A DNA stretch of 64,000 bases from Polyporus tsugae (Eukaryota; Basidiomycota; Agaricomycetes; Polyporales; Polyporaceae), in NCBI GenBank assembly GCA_024305745.1, contig JAHRBS010000010.1, positions 1,619,501 to 1,683,500 on the forward strand, in the 5' to 3' direction. Both the position numbers and the translations under genes were made by a program. How positions within the stretch are numbered: position 1 is the first letter of the stretch; every line of letters begins with the position of its first letter. A model generated the notes under the pieces. The model was not told the origin of the DNA. It ran no database searches and worked only from the letters and a program-made list of their open reading frames with translations. Below are positions 34,153 to 46,506 of the stretch, piece after piece.

Positions 34153-34860
34153 ATGAACACCGCTATCCAAGCCCGCGACCCATCCATTTTCCCCTCTAGG
34201 ATCTCCATGCCACCCGAGACGTTGCTGAGCGTCACTCACCTCATTACCCCCACCAAACCCCATCATTCCGACCTCCTAGCCATCAGTCCAAAGACCCAGA
34301 CCGAGCGCGAACTGCTTCAAGTACTTCAGGAGAATCAGCACCGCGAGGCTCCGCTGAAGACCCAGATCCGGGACTTAGCGGCGACAAACATCCTCACTAC
34401 GCTGTATTGCAAGACGCTTCATGGGAATCTTGCTCGCTATGGCTATGAGAAGAAGAAGTTCTCGGGTGTGAAGCCAGGGAGATTGGTTGGTGATGGGTTA
34501 CCCCGTCTCTCGAGGGGCGACGATTTCTATCAGCGGGTTGTTGAGTTCGTCAAATGGGAGGAGAGGGAAGACAAGAAGAAGAAGAAGAAGAAGGCGAGGG
34601 AAAGGCGTATGAAGACGATGCAGCGGTGGAGGGATGACGACCCAGCGAGGAAGCGGCCAATGCAGCCCAGACCAGGAAGTGGCAGGACGAGGTCGCGAAG
34701 TGGCAGGCTGCGAAGGCACAGGCTCAGGCCGTTTGGGGTCAAGGTGCCGGCGAGAGGGAAGGCGATCCCAAAGCTGCCTGTTACTGCTGAGTGCTGAGAG
34801 TTCGGATGAGACCGAGGAGGATAGCGACGAGGAGGGCTGGGAGACCGTCGTCTGCCTTGG
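34153..34860 (+). pseudogene. Remnant of a pogo/Tigger-type transposase C-terminal tail
   Basis: Open frame 34153-34797 reads ELLQVLQENQHREAPLKTQI, then GRLVGDGLPRLSRGDDFYQR, a long Lys/Arg/Glu helix with KKKKKKK, and GKAIPKLPVTAEC. This resembles the tail that follows the DDE domain in many basidiomycete pogo-like transposases (GDGLPRLL..DDFY, charged coiled coil, LP.P end). The middle (TRKWQDEVAKWQAAKAQ) is in another frame from about 34655, indicating two compensating shifts. An acidic SSDETEEDSDEEGW end follows in the third frame. No CENP-B/HTH or DDE catalytic domain lies upstream. So it is an old fragment, or a captured tail. Identification is from memory of the family pattern. Confidence 0.55.
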
Positions 34861-35453
34861 GAGACCATGCGACAACGGGCAGCGATGCATGTCAAAGAAC
34901 GTGACACTCTGACTTGAATTCGGAGCCTTCGAAGCGCTAACGCTCGTGTCCAGTCCAGTGGCATGCACGAAGTCATTTACCTAATTACCCGTATTCGATG
35001 AAATCTCGGAAAACCCCCATACCTCAACTCTCGGAGATAATCTTGGCACACTCTCGTTGAACTGCCCATGATGCCGAACACTTACGCATTGCTTGTGGCC
35101 GCCCGCCAGGCACGGGAGGATGTAAATCGGACGCATGCGTAAAGATCCTGGGTTGGCACTGCTTCCGGTCCACGGTTTCAACTCATAATCCAAGCCTGGC
35201 AGAGCCTGGCCCGCTGCGGTACGGGTTGTCGACGCCACCGTTGCCTCCATGTGCAATGCCAGACCCCTGATCGCGAGGTCTACCAGGTCGTGCAAAACCG
35301 TGTACAATGTTCCGGCGCAACCCTAAGTAAGTAAGGCATCATGATCATCATTAAACTTAAAGCAACCAGTCTCAGTGAGTCCACCACCCACCCATCCCCC
35401 TCACCTATCGCCCCCCGAAGAGCAGAGTTCCGTTGTGCGGGATGCTATCGCTA
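34861..35453. other. Intergenic upstream of the P450 gene
   Basis: No gene supported. Presumed P450 promoter in the last few hundred bases. Confidence 0.45.
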
Positions 35454-38075
35454 ATGTCGAGGCTGGGCCCTGGGCTTCCACTCGTCCTCTGGTGGTTCCT
35501 GTCCCAACTGACGCCTGCAGCCACAGTTGTAGTTGCCGCATACATCCTGCGCTCTCGAGATGTGATCCACATTCCAACGTTCCTAGTCACACTAACCTCC
35601 GTCTTGAGCATCCCGCTCTTGCATGTGGCGCGCATTGTCTATAGGAAGTGGAGCATCAGACGGCGCGCTGCCGGAATGGGCGCCGTACTGCCGCCTCGCT
35701 GGGATGGGGAGTCGTTCGGCAACATGGACCTTATCAAGTATAGCATGGAGGGGTGGAGGAAGGGTTATCCTGGTGCGCGAGCGGCGATCCGGTTTTACAT
35801 CCTTATCCGAAGCGCTGACCGCGCACACATGTGCTGCTTGATAGGGGATGGCTTCTGGAACAACCCGACGGTCAACCAGCTTGGTGGCCTGCACTCGGTA
35901 ACGTTGTTGGGGGACACAATGTACGTAGCTACAGATGCAAACATCATGAAGGTACGCTGGTGCATAGACGTGCATCGTATGCGACGCATTTACTTATAGC
36001 AATTTATAGACGATACTCGCCACTCAATTCCAGGAGTTTGAGAAGGGGGATACTTTCAGAGATACGATGAAAGACGTGCTTGGAGAAGGGGTGTTCAACG
36101 CCGACGGTTAGTCTTTCGGGCAATGTCATCAGGCAAGCATGGTTAACCTTGTTCCCGGTAGGCGACATGTGGAAGTCAGTGTCCATAGAGCACGGGTTAT
36201 CATTATCCCGAGCTCATACCTTGTTTTTTTTTCAGATTCCATCGCACGATGACTCGCCCATACTTCACCCGGGACAGAATTTCTCACTTCGAGATGTTCG
36301 ATAGGCATGCAGGTATGTCCACTGTGCCCATTTCATGTGATCATGGGTTGCTTAGGATTCCTTTTCGTAGACTTTGCCATCAAGAAGATGAAGGAGCACT
36401 TCCGACACGGCTATGCCCTCGATTTCCAGGACCTCATTTCCCGCTTCACCCTTGACAGCGCCACAGAGTTCCTCTTCGGTCACTGCGTCCACAGCCTCAA
36501 GCACGACCTCCCATACGCGCACAGTGATCATCAACATTCTCTCGAGGTCGCCCCACCGTCCAGGGGTGCGTCGGCCAGGTTCTCTGAAGCCTTCACCGGT
36601 GTGCAAGACGCTCTCGCGGTCCGCCTGCGCACCGGATGGACTTGGGCGTTCTCGGAGGTCTTTAAGGGCCGAACGAAGGACCACATGGAGATTGTCGATG
36701 CGTATTTGCAGCCCATACTGGAGGAAGCCGTGAGGAAGAACCAGTCTGCCGCCGGCAATCAGGAGAAGGCGATGGACGACGATGACGCCGAGACATTGTT
36801 GGGTCATTTGGTGAAGCAGACACAAGGTGGGACCTGTTGTCAGCGGTATGGGTTGACGTTGACTCGACGCTTGTAGATTCTACCATTCTCCACGACGAGA
36901 CACTCAACATCATGATTGCTGGTCGAGATACGGTGGGTTTATTATAAGAATTTATCGACGGTTGATTAAACTCAGTGCCACTCACTCATAGACGGCGGCG
37001 ACCTTGACTTTCGCGGTGTATCTCTTGTGCCTCTATCCCGACGTCTTCAAGAAGCTCCGCGCTGAGGTCATGGAGAAGCTCGGCCCTAAGGGGATGCCGA
37101 ACTTCGATGACATCCGGACTATGAAGTATTTGAGGGCTGTTATAAATGGTTAGCCACACCTCGTCTACCATCAAGTCTTTCGAACCAACCCTCTTTCATA
37201 GAAACTTTACGGCTATACCCGATTGTGTAAGTCCTACGTTGTTCATCGATTGGACTGATCCTGATAATAGTATCCAACTTGAAGGCCGTTTAACGTCCGG
37301 TGGGTCTCTTCAAGTTTATTCGGGAGTTATAAAGTGTCTCACGCCATCGTCCAGCGTTGCCACAAAGGACACTACGATCCCCAACCCAGACCCTTCTAAG
37401 CCTCCTGTTTTCGTTCCTGCTGGTGTTGGGTGCGTTTTGAAAGATGATACCTTTGCATGTTTATTGACGTCCGGTTAGTGTCACATACTCTGTCTTCATG
37501 ATGCATAGGCGTAAGGACTACTGGGGTCCCGACGGTAAGCCGTCTTTCCGGCATTCGTCCAGTAACATACGTTCTGACCCTGTCTTCCACTAGCTCTCCA
37601 CTTCGATCCAGACCGTTTCCTGGACGATCGCCTGAACAAGTACTTCACAGGCAACCCGTTCATCTTCCTGCCCTTCAACGCTGGGCCTCGGATATGCCTT
37701 GGACAGCAGGTACGCTCTGTGGACCACAGTGACGCCGGGTGGTATTTGTCGTGCTGACGCGACTGCTTTCTTTGGCAGTTCGCCTACAATGAGATGTCGT
37801 TCTTCCTCATCCGTCTGCTGCAGCATTTCTCGCACATAGAGCTAGACCTCAATGCGCAACCGCCAGACGCGCGTCCACCTCCAGAGTGGGTCAACGATGA
37901 GGGCCATCGTGGCAAAGAGAAGATTTTCCCGAAGACGCACCTGACGTTGTATGTGCTTGTACGTATCACTCGTCCACTTCATGACATTGCGGCCCACGTA
38001 TTTGATCCTAACGCACCTTTTCTGTTTCAGGGTGGTCTCTGGGTGAAGATGACTGAAGCAGACCGAGATGTCTAA
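35454..38075 (+). CDS. Cytochrome P450, CYP63-like
   Basis: Fifteen exons: 35454-35772, 35845-35951, 36010-36106, 36162-36174, 36236-36312, 36371-36826, 36877-36932, 36992-37148, 37202-37226, 37285-37299, 37355-37429, 37479-37534, 37594-37709, 37779-37958, 38031-38075; 597 residues. N-terminal membrane anchor, then the C-helix motif [13 protein letters not shown] (split by a 13-nt exon), I-helix AGRDTTAATL (about 370), K-helix ETLR (about 428) and heme loop [12 protein letters not shown] with Cys519. Style and length match the CYP63 membrane P450s of white-rot fungi, which oxidise alkanes, fatty acids and aromatics; the substrate here is unknown. Exons 4 (13 nt) and 10 (15 nt) are very small and easy to miss. 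Complete, no stops. Confidence 0.9.
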
Positions 38076-38441
38076 GTCTTGATGGGCAGCTCAAGATGGT
38101 CGTCAATAACTTATTTATTCGAATACCCCCGCTCTGTCTTTATGCTCCGATATTATTGACCTTCAAACGTAGCGATTCCAGCGTACTCAGTGCACTCGCG
38201 GGGATCCCAGACCAATAACCTCGTTCGTGCAGTCAGCAAGCGCCGATGGAGTAAAGCTTGCGCAGAATGACATAACCAACTTGTACATGTACACAAACTC
38301 ATCCGAAGGACTTGCTCCGAGATGAAGCCCAACGGTACATTCAGTGACCACTAATTATCCAATCCCCGGCAAAGCCCATACACGCGTACATTATGGGCTT
38401 GAGTGTTCATTTTACATTTCCTACCAGCAAGTCCAAGCCTT
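38076..38441. other. Convergent intergenic region
   Basis: 3' ends of the P450 (+) and spherulin-like (-) genes. No gene or repeat recognised. Confidence 0.5.
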
Positions 38442-39425
38442 TCAAGCTTGCGCAGCCTCAATGGCAGCGACGAAGGCCTCGATGTCAGCGGGCAAAGTAT
38501 CGTACGGGTTCGCTCCGTTCGCTTGGGTGTCATCGGTCACCCAGAACGCGCCGACCTTGTCGGTCGTGATCAGCTGCGAGATTAGGGCCGTCGGAGGGGA
38601 GGACGGCGCGTCGGTGAGGACGATGGCCTGCTGCGACGGCGGGGTCGCGGTACCCAAAGAGAGCTGACTTGTGCTACGGGGTAGGATAGCCAGGAGAGAG
38701 AGAGAGCGTCAGATAACTTGAAGAGGCGTGTGAGTGCAATGCGCCATGCTGACCTGAATTGGTCGTAGAAGTCCTCCGCCGTGAGCAGGATGTCTGCGAG
38801 GTCGTAGTAGTCGGTGTCTTCCGGGGTCGCTCCAGGGTTCAGCGCGATCTACGAGGTCGCAATTCATCAGCACATCGAAGGCGAACGAGTGTAGTCCACT
38901 CACGAAGTCGAACGTCTGCCGGGCACGCGAAGTATAGTTGGTGTAGGCGTCCAAGTCTCCCGCGGTGCCTGAGACTTGATCGAAGAAGATCCCATCCACC
39001 CGATACGACGCGCCCCAGCCGGCGTAGGTGTTGACGTCGCTGATGACGCCAGCGGCCTTGCTCGAGTCCGCCCACCAGGACGCGACGTACCCAAGCACGA
39101 CGACGCTATCGGACGCGGACTGCAGGATGGGAATGCATTGCTGGTATTCCGCTCCGGGCTGAGTGCCAGCATCCCCGGGCCCGCTGTTGGGGTTAATGAC
39201 CGCGTAGTACGGAATGGTAGGGTGGGCAGCGATGCTGATAAAGATAAAGAGGTCTCCGTTAGTGCAGAGTACTACTTCCTTTGCATCCAGAGCGTGGGCT
39301 TACGTGCTAAGGAGAGAGCCCCAGCCAGAGCAGTGTGGCCCCCCTACGGGATTGATGTACAAGGGAATCAAAACCCCAGAGGAGAGTGTAGCCGCAGCGG
39401 CGGTGGCAGCGCGAACAATATGCAT
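38442..39425 (-). CDS. Spherulation-specific family 4 (spherulin-4-like) protein
   Basis: Four exons: 39304-39425, 38904-39234, 38754-38848, 38442-38667; 257 residues. Family motifs: SGVLIPLYINP near the N-terminus, YYAVINPNSGPGDAG, VLGYVASWWADSS, DVNTYAGWG, VDGIFFDQVSG and IALNPGATPEDTDYYDLAD. Spherulin-4 proteins have a TIM-barrel-like fold related to glycosidases, possibly acting on galactosamine-containing polymers; activity is not established for this one. The start chosen (39425) gives only a short weakly hydrophobic leader (MHIVRAATAAATLSSG), so secretion is uncertain. A TATATA lies about 125 nt upstream. Confidence 0.85.
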
Positions 39426-40267
39426 ATTATCTATGTATATGGCGGCGACGAACTTTCGCTGTTAGTACTCGTAGTATGAACAGAATGCACCTTACCTTGC
39501 TTTCCTTGGGAAGGAAACCTACTCGAGGGAGAGAAATCAAGTTACTTCATATATACCCCAACAACTATGCGCGTGCCGAGCCTGGCCTCGGCACACATAC
39601 GGTGATATACCTGCGGCTTCGCTGTCACACACGGATCGTGTAAGTAAGTATGTCGAAGAGCTCGGGCTCATCACAGACCGCAGTTTTGTGTTCCGAGTGG
39701 GCGAGACCGATGTCGGACCGGAGACAACATCAGATGTTGCTTCTCAGCCATCCGCTTGTGGTGGCGGACTGCTCAGCGCGACGTTCAGCCTGCGCTGATG
39801 GTGTTGTCATGGCTCAAGGCAGCAGAGGGACCATCGAATATGATCCCACAAGTCGCGAGCAGGGACTCCTCGGGGCTGAACCAACGACCAAGTACTTGAA
39901 GTGCGCTCGGATGATACTTAGAACGTAGGAAAAGGAACATCCTGCATATGGCCGAGCGGAAGTGAGTCGTCCGCGTCAGCCGTCGATGTCGAATATTGAA
40001 CACTGAACGGCAGGGGGTCCACGTACTTGTCGACTGCAGGCCGAGGAGAGTCGCGACGTCGCACTGATATGCATGTGTAGCAGAGCTTCTGCCCAGCTTG
40101 AAGATCCTTAATAATATTATGAGTTGCTAAGCAGTGTCCCGATCCGCCATACCTCCCATACATCTGGCATACACAATCCAAGATGATTCGCAACATATCC
40201 TACATCTAGACCGCAGTCAGCTGTCTAACACCACTCCTCAACTCACCATTCGGAGGCCATTGGCGAC
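39426..40267. other. Intergenic upstream of the spherulin-like gene
   Basis: 842 bp without a supported gene. It contains a TATA box (separate entry) and a short hairpin GTGCCGAG-CCTGGC-CTCGGCAC at 39573-39594. Confidence 0.45.
39548..39557 (-). promoter_or_regulatory. TATA box of the spherulin-like gene
   Basis: Minus strand GGTATATATG, about 125 nt upstream of the ATG at 39425. Good match to a TATA box; function inferred from position. Confidence 0.45.
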
Positions 40268-42057
40268 CTACGGGTCGTCCACCCATTCCGAGTACTCCAC
40301 CCTCTGCACGTACTGCCGCAACCACGCCGGCCTCCTCTCGTGCCGCGCCACCATCTGCTCCCTCTGCCGCGCCCTCGCCAGATCCTCCTCGCTCCTCTGA
40401 GGCTGAGGCTCCTCCTGGCTGTCCCCACCGGCGTTCGCCTCCTGCGCCTGCTCGCGATCACGCATGACCGCCTCGCGCGCATTTGCGTCCGTCCGGATAT
40501 GCCCTTCCCTCCGACGGAGCGCGGTCCGCCTGCGGTCCCAAGCGGACGGCCATAGGGTCATGAGGAACAGCGCGAAGAATATCTTCGTCTTCTGTGCCAG
40601 CCCAGGTTCAGGCGCCGGCGCGTCCGTGCCGAGGATCGCGTCCTCCGCAGCAAGGTTAAGCGTCGACAGCCGATCGAGGACCGTGCTAGCTTGTGATCTG
40701 TTGTTCGCCGTGCCATTCGTCGCACCGTTGCCATTCGGCCCTGCGCCTGCGCCTGCTGCCGCTGGGGCTGCAGGCTGGCCGGCACCCGCCGCACCGTTCG
40801 CCGCACCAGGATTGGCTGCGCCACCGGCCTCGCGATCGTTCCCATCGTTGAGGACGAGGCGCATGGCGTTCCATGCCTCGTAGAGGATCCACATGCTGAG
40901 CAACAGGCCGAATAATGGACGTTTCGATGGCGAGAAGAAGTACAGGAGGAGGAGGGTGCGGAATACGAGCATGACCAACGGTATGATCAGGGCCCGGACA
41001 GGGATCGCACGAATCTCTGCGCCGGGGACCCCAGGAGCCGCGAGAGGATTATGATTGTTGGGATCATGAGGATTTGGGTTCGCACCCTGAGCGAGGCGGA
41101 GCTGTGGGAGACCTAGGTGTTGGAGATGTTGGTTTACGTTCGTCGCTGTGGCGTATGGGCGTGGATACTGTGCAGTGGCGGGGACGTAGAGCATCGGGTC
41201 GTTCGCCATAGAAAGAATAGAGAACGTATGCGAGAGCACATGGAGGGCGTGGAGTTGAGACGGGGTGGGGGTGGCGTCCGCATTTGTGAGTTGCAAATAT
41301 GGGAGACCCCTTCAGACTGAACTAAGCAAGACCTCAGGCGAGTCAAAAGTACGAATCACTTACTCCAGGGTGACCAGCTGATATGGTGCACCTTGTCCTG
41401 GGCTGCCAGAGGGGAAGGGTTGGTCAAAGATGTCGGGCCATACCCATCCTTGAGCGCGATATAGATCCTTCGCCGCCGGACGCCATGCCTCAAGCTCGTT
41501 GATTGAGGGCGGGGTGGGGAGCGTGATGCCACCGGCGGATAAGATACCTAGGGCAGTATTATGGAGGTGCTGGATATATGCTAAAGGAGGGAAGGATGCA
41601 GAGAGATATGGATGCGGTTGAGTAAAAGGTGGCTGCCAGTAAGTCGGTGTAGGCTGTCCAGCAGAAGCTCGAGACTGTGTAAGAATAGGACGAGTACTGG
41701 TATGAGTAGAGGGGGCGGCAGAGGGGAGAGGCGGGGGAGCCGAAGACCAGGCTGAAGGGTGGACAGCCAGGTGTATGACCCGTGAAGCCTCGGGAGACTG
41801 ATGAGAGGGGACGGGGATTAATGAATGCGATAAGCAAAGACGGCACGAAGGCGAACCTTCCAAATGTCCTCAACCTTCTCTTCGTCTCTCAAAAAGCGGC
41901 CTCTCCAGATGATTCGCTGACCTTCAGGACTTGGGGAGCCGGGGCAGACCTTGGCGATCTCGTGCTTGACATCACGGACAGTGGACGAAGGGGTAACCTG
42001 TACTTGAAACGAATGGGAATACGCCGGGAGTTCGACTCTGAGGGTGGAAAGAGACAT
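40268..42057 (-). CDS. HERP-like ubiquitin-domain ER membrane protein
   Basis: Three exons: 41857-42057, 41364-41797, 40268-41309; 558 residues. The start MSLSTLRVELPAYSHSF leads into a ubiquitin-like fold (about 5-67; VTPSSTVRDVKHEIAKVC, EGQRIIWRGRFL). A Pro/Thr/Ser-rich linker follows, then two close hydrophobic segments (LIIPLVMLVFRTLLLLYFF and FGLLLSMWILYEAW, about 318-365) that would form a membrane hairpin, and a charged Arg-rich tail. This layout resembles HERPUD/Usa1-type ER-associated degradation factors and also the Dsc3-like Golgi ligase subunits; the choice between them is open. Divergent from the PKA regulatory subunit gene. Confidence 0.7.
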
Positions 42058-42534
42058 GAAGCGAGAAGAAAGACAAAGCAATGAAGCTTGCCGGAGGTAG
42101 TGGGAATAGCTGAAGAGGATGTGGATGTGTGCCGGGTGCAGGGGGACTCGAGTGGAACGCCGACCCAGACAAAAGGGAGCGGAGGTGACGCGATGCAGCC
42201 GCCCGCTAACGTGGAGGCTCAGTCATGGCGTGACCGGGATTGGGCCTGTCATGTCACGGATGTCACGGCTTTGCATGACCGAACGCGGAGAGGAGAACAA
42301 GCCCGGTCGCAGATTCGGGACAAGACTTGTCCCAAACCCCAAACACTTGCTCTCAGTCCACCGCGTGCGTGCACCGTCAAGCACAGCCAATGACCGTCTC
42401 TCTTTGATAGTTGCGCCGTAAGAGCCTCCTTCCATCTTGCTTCAACAAAGCTTAATCTCTCCCAGACAACAACCACCGCATCGTGCCCACAAACCGCCCT
42501 TGTCTCAGTTCCAGTGATAACCCAGAGGGTAGGC
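42058..42534. promoter_or_regulatory. Divergent promoter region, HERP-like and PKA regulatory subunit
   Basis: 477 bp between the two ATGs. CT-rich tracts flank the PKA-R start side. No canonical cAMP-response element was recognised. Confidence 0.45.
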
Positions 42535-44071
42535 ATGTCTGACATGTCCACCTTCGACCTCCTCATCTCAGAGCTCACTCGCGACGCACAACGCGTCCAG
42601 CCCAAGGACGTTCTCCAGTTCTGCGCCCGGTGGTTCCAGTCTCGTCTCGAGGAGCAGCGCACCCGCACTCGCGACGCACTTTCCCGACATCCCTCGTTCA
42701 CCACAGCCCTGCCACAAGACCACTACATGGACACCCCCCTCTCACCCACCGCCGGCGCACCTGGCGGCCCCACCAGTATATCCCCATTCTCCCACTCGTT
42801 CCCTCAGCAACGCTCCTCCCTCCAAAACTCCATTCCCAACGCTAGTCCATTCGGCACTCTCAACGTCCCCGGGAACGCTCTGCTGGATAACACCCCCCGC
42901 ACGCTGACCCCTGTGAGTCCTCCCAGCTTCCAGCTCGAGGGCGAAGACATCACCCCCTCTACCCCTGTTTCCGCTCCCAACCCCTTCGCGTCCTTCGCGA
43001 ACGGCTCCATCTCCCCCAGCCCGGGTGAATTCCTCCACCCTCCCACTGCCACCATCCTCGCGCGTCGCACGTCCGTCAGCGCCGAATCCATTCCGGTCGA
43101 CAGCGAGACGCACGAGCCGCTGCCCGTGTTCCAGAAGACGGACGACCAGCTCCGCCGAATCCGCGCGTCGATCGCGAACAACTTCATCTTCCGCGACCTC
43201 GACGAGGAGCAGGAGACCGGCGTTCTCAATGCCATGCAGGAGTGCAAGGTCGTGACCGACGACGTTGTCATCCGTCAGGGGGACGTCGGCGACTACTTCT
43301 ATGTCGTGGAGAGTGGCTTGCTTCACTGCTACATCCGCCCGGAGCCACTCCCTCATGACTGGCTCTCTGGGTCCGTGTCTCCGTTGGACATGATCGGCAC
43401 GCCCGGATATCACCCCGTGTTCGGACGCAAGGTGGCGGAGTGCAGGGAGGGGAGCTCGTTCGGCGAGCTTGCGCTCATGTATGGCCACCCTCGCGCTGCG
43501 ACCGTGCTGGCGATGGAGCCGTGCACGCTGTGGTCTCTCGACCGGATCACGTTCCGCACGATCATCCTGAAGGCGGCGCACAGGCGTCGGACGATGTACG
43601 AGCAGTTCCTGACCTCGGTCGACTTGCTCGCGCCGCTCGAGCCGGAGGAACGGAGCAAGGTGGCGGACGCGCTAGTCAGTAGGGTCTACGAGGACGGCGA
43701 GGCGGTCGTGCGGCAGGGCGAGATGGGCGACACGTTCTTCTTTGTGGAGGAAGGGAATGCTGTCGTGACAAAAATCCAGAATGGTGGCCACGACGTCGTC
43801 GGGCACCTCAAGAAGGGGGACTACTTTGGCGGTGCGTTTGCATATCCTCTTTTCGGACCCAGTCACTCAATATGTCCGTATAGAGCTGTCCTTGCTCCGG
43901 TTGGAGCCACGCGCAGCGACGGTCAGCGCGGTGGTGCGTGCAGATCCGAGCGTAGCTCGGTTGAAGGTGGCTGCTCTGGACGCGCATGCATTCACGCGCC
44001 TGCTTGGGCCATTGCGGGAGATCATGGAACGGAATGCGAGGGGGAGCTACGGAATCAACATGGGTCGGTAA
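42535..44071 (+). CDS. cAMP-dependent protein kinase regulatory subunit
   Basis: Two exons, 42535-43831 and 43884-44071; 494 residues. N-terminal dimerisation/docking segment (LLISELTRDAQRVQPKDVLQFCARWFQSRLEEQ cut short here: about 5-40), a long Pro/Ser/Thr-rich linker, then the inhibitor site ARRTSVS with Ser180, a phosphorylatable type-II-like substrate. Two cyclic-nucleotide-binding domains follow. The first has GSSFGELALMYGHPRAATV with the phosphate-binding Glu and Arg; the second has DYFGG|ELSLLRLEPRAATV, interrupted by the intron. It holds PKA catalytic subunits inactive until cAMP binds. An ATG three codons on (42544) is an alternative start. Intact. Confidence 0.95.
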
Positions 44072-44911
44072 GGATGCCATTGGGAATACTACTGTCTTGT
44101 TATTGTCTGTCGAGTGTACCAGGTTACTTATGTTGTGTGCAGTACTTGTGTCTGTGTTGGGTCTGTGTAGCTTATGGAAATGCGTCTGCTTGTCTTGAAT
44201 AGGATGGGGTGTCGACCTGGTGCACATGGACGAAAACCGATCGCGGTTGGATCGCGATGGAAACAATTGGCATGATCAGAGCGCCGTCATCGGGTCGTCG
44301 TCATCGGCTAAGTCGGCACTCAGACTCGGAGGATATCGAACGTCGAGCGCGGCAGCTCAGTCTGCTCAGAGGCCGGGTACTCGAAGATGGTGGTCTAAAA
44401 GATTTGGGCCTGCGGAGATCTAGACGAGGATACATATTGGGGTCTTGCAATTGGCGAGAGTGGGGCGATGAGCGGCGTTTCGATGGTTACGGATGGGGTT
44501 CATTGTGGCCAGTGAGGAAGGGACAATGGCTCCCCTGCACCTGGTGGAGGCACATAGCCGGCCTATCACTCTATCATCACCTGCATACTGACAGTCTGAC
44601 ACCGTCTTGGTGTCTAAAACCTTGGCCACTCTGCGGTTCGTATCTTTGTCTTCCGCCTTTTGTCTCTCCTTCTCACCTCTTTGTGCCCCCGCCTTGCTCT
44701 ACTCGACTCCAGATTGGCCGTCATTGTCTCCTTCTTCCAAAGACATCCTCAATCGGTGGTCGCAGGAAGGCCACTGAGGTAATACCCTGCGGTCGACGCA
44801 CACGCTCCTTACCAGCCAAAACCTGTACAACCAACCCCAAACCCCCACGCAACTACGCTGCATTCCTGCATCCCGCGTCCGCCATGACGATTCGAAGGCC
44901 CGGTGGGTTCC
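44072..44911. other. Intergenic, PKA-R to membrane protein
   Basis: 840 bp with no recognisable gene. A long open stretch (44209 onward) has no family character. CT-rich tracts near 44640-44720 suggest the downstream promoter. Confidence 0.45.
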
Positions 44912-46506
44912 ATGTTGTGCGTTCTGGCGTGCTGCCTCGTGCCGGTGAAGATGAAGATTGTGAGTGTTCGACTTCAACTCGCGGATCGAACGTATGGAGT
45001 ATTGACTGATTATGTTCTCGGAAGTGTTCGGTGCCCGCGGACTACTGTGAGTACACAACGACAGGTTACAGCCCCTTCCTGCTCACCGTCTTCTGCAGCC
45101 CTACTCTTGACCTTCCGACCCTCTCCATTCCGGGAGTTGGAGACCTCACTAGTATTCTCGGTCTCCCGAGTCCTGACACCTCGACGACCAGTTCATCTTT
45201 GACGACGTCAGTTCCCGCTCAGACCACTAGCACCTCCGACACCATATCGCTGACTACTTCCAGCAGTGCTACTTCGTACGCTATCTCTCTTTTATCTCCC
45301 TTGTGCGCGTAGTTGACCATATGAACAGGACGTCATCCTCGAGTTCAAGCACAATATCTGACACCACAACTGCCTCCTCTACAGCATCTTCACTCCCGTC
45401 TTCCAGCGATACCGCTACGGTTACTCCTCCCCCAAGTGCCACTGCGACCCCGACATCGTCCCAGCAACCCACAGTGACGGTCATGTCGGCCAGCGACACT
45501 TCGACCTCATCCGCGGCTGCCACCCAGCAGGCTGATGCCGCGCCCAAGTCCTTCCTCCAGAACAAGGCCTTGTCCGTCGGCGTCATCACCGCAGCGAGTC
45601 TGGTCGGTCTCGTATTGATCATTGCGCTCGCAACATGGGCCATCCGCAAGCGCCGCAACGATCGTTTGAACCAGGACATCATCGACTTCTCCAACGCAGG
45701 CCTAGTCAACGAGCACGAAACGGAAAAGGGCGCAGGCGGGTACGGTGCCGGCGCTGGCAACGTCGAGACCGGCTCCACCGAAAGTGGCGGCGGAACCTCG
45801 TTCGGCCACCGTAACACCGTCCCACCACCAGTGCAGCCGCGCCAGATGTACCAGGACATGGGTTATGGTGCCGCGGCCGCGTACGGCGTCCCTTCGCGTC
45901 AAGATAGCCGTAACCAGCCAGCCGGTCCGTATGGAGCCCAGGGGGCGTACGGAGGAGCCTACGGTACATATCAGCAGTCGAGCAGTGCATACCAGCAGCC
46001 TAACACCACGTACAACAACTGGGGCTATGGCTACCCTGCCGGCGCTCAGTACGACCAAGCCTACGGCGGTATGGACGACGCTTACTCCGGATACACCGAC
46101 GCTCAATCCAACGTCAATGTGGCAGGTTATGGTGCTGGTGCTCAGCAAACATCAGCGACCCCTCTTCAACGTCGCCCGTCTGCACAGCGCAAGCCTGCCC
46201 CGCAACTGAACATCGCGTCGGAGAGCTCGGTTTCCCAGCGCTATGTTACCAGCCCCGAGTCCTCTGTGAGCACCAGCGGTGCCAGTCCCCCTCCCCCAGA
46301 GAAGGGCAGTGGATACACGTACCCGAAGTTGCCTGCCCCCGGCCCATTGCCTGATGAGTTTGGCAGTGGCATATCCCTCGGTTTCCCCACGGAAGCTCAG
46401 GAACCTCGCCGCCTCGTCGTAAGTGCTCGATCAACGCCCGTCATTTCATCACATGGAGCCATACTGATGCGTGTCGTTGACAACCATCCAGGTTCGCAAC
46501 GACTAA
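44912..46506 (+). CDS. Ser/Thr-rich single-pass membrane protein (Mid2-like layout)
   Basis: Four exons: 44912-44959, 45025-45275, 45329-46418, 46492-46506; 467 residues. Exon 1 gives a short hydrophobic leader MLCVLACCLVPVKMKI and is the least certain part. The outer part has paired Cys (SVPADYCEYTTTGYSPF..FC) and a long Ser/Thr-rich stretch likely to be O-mannosylated. One membrane span (SVGVITAASLVGLVLIIALA, about 178-200) is followed by RKRR and a Tyr/Gly/Gln-rich cytoplasmic tail with YGAQGAYGGAYGTY repeats. This is the layout of fungal wall-stress sensors such as Mid2/Wsc, but sequence homology is not shown. The last exon encodes only VRND before the stop. Confidence 0.7.
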
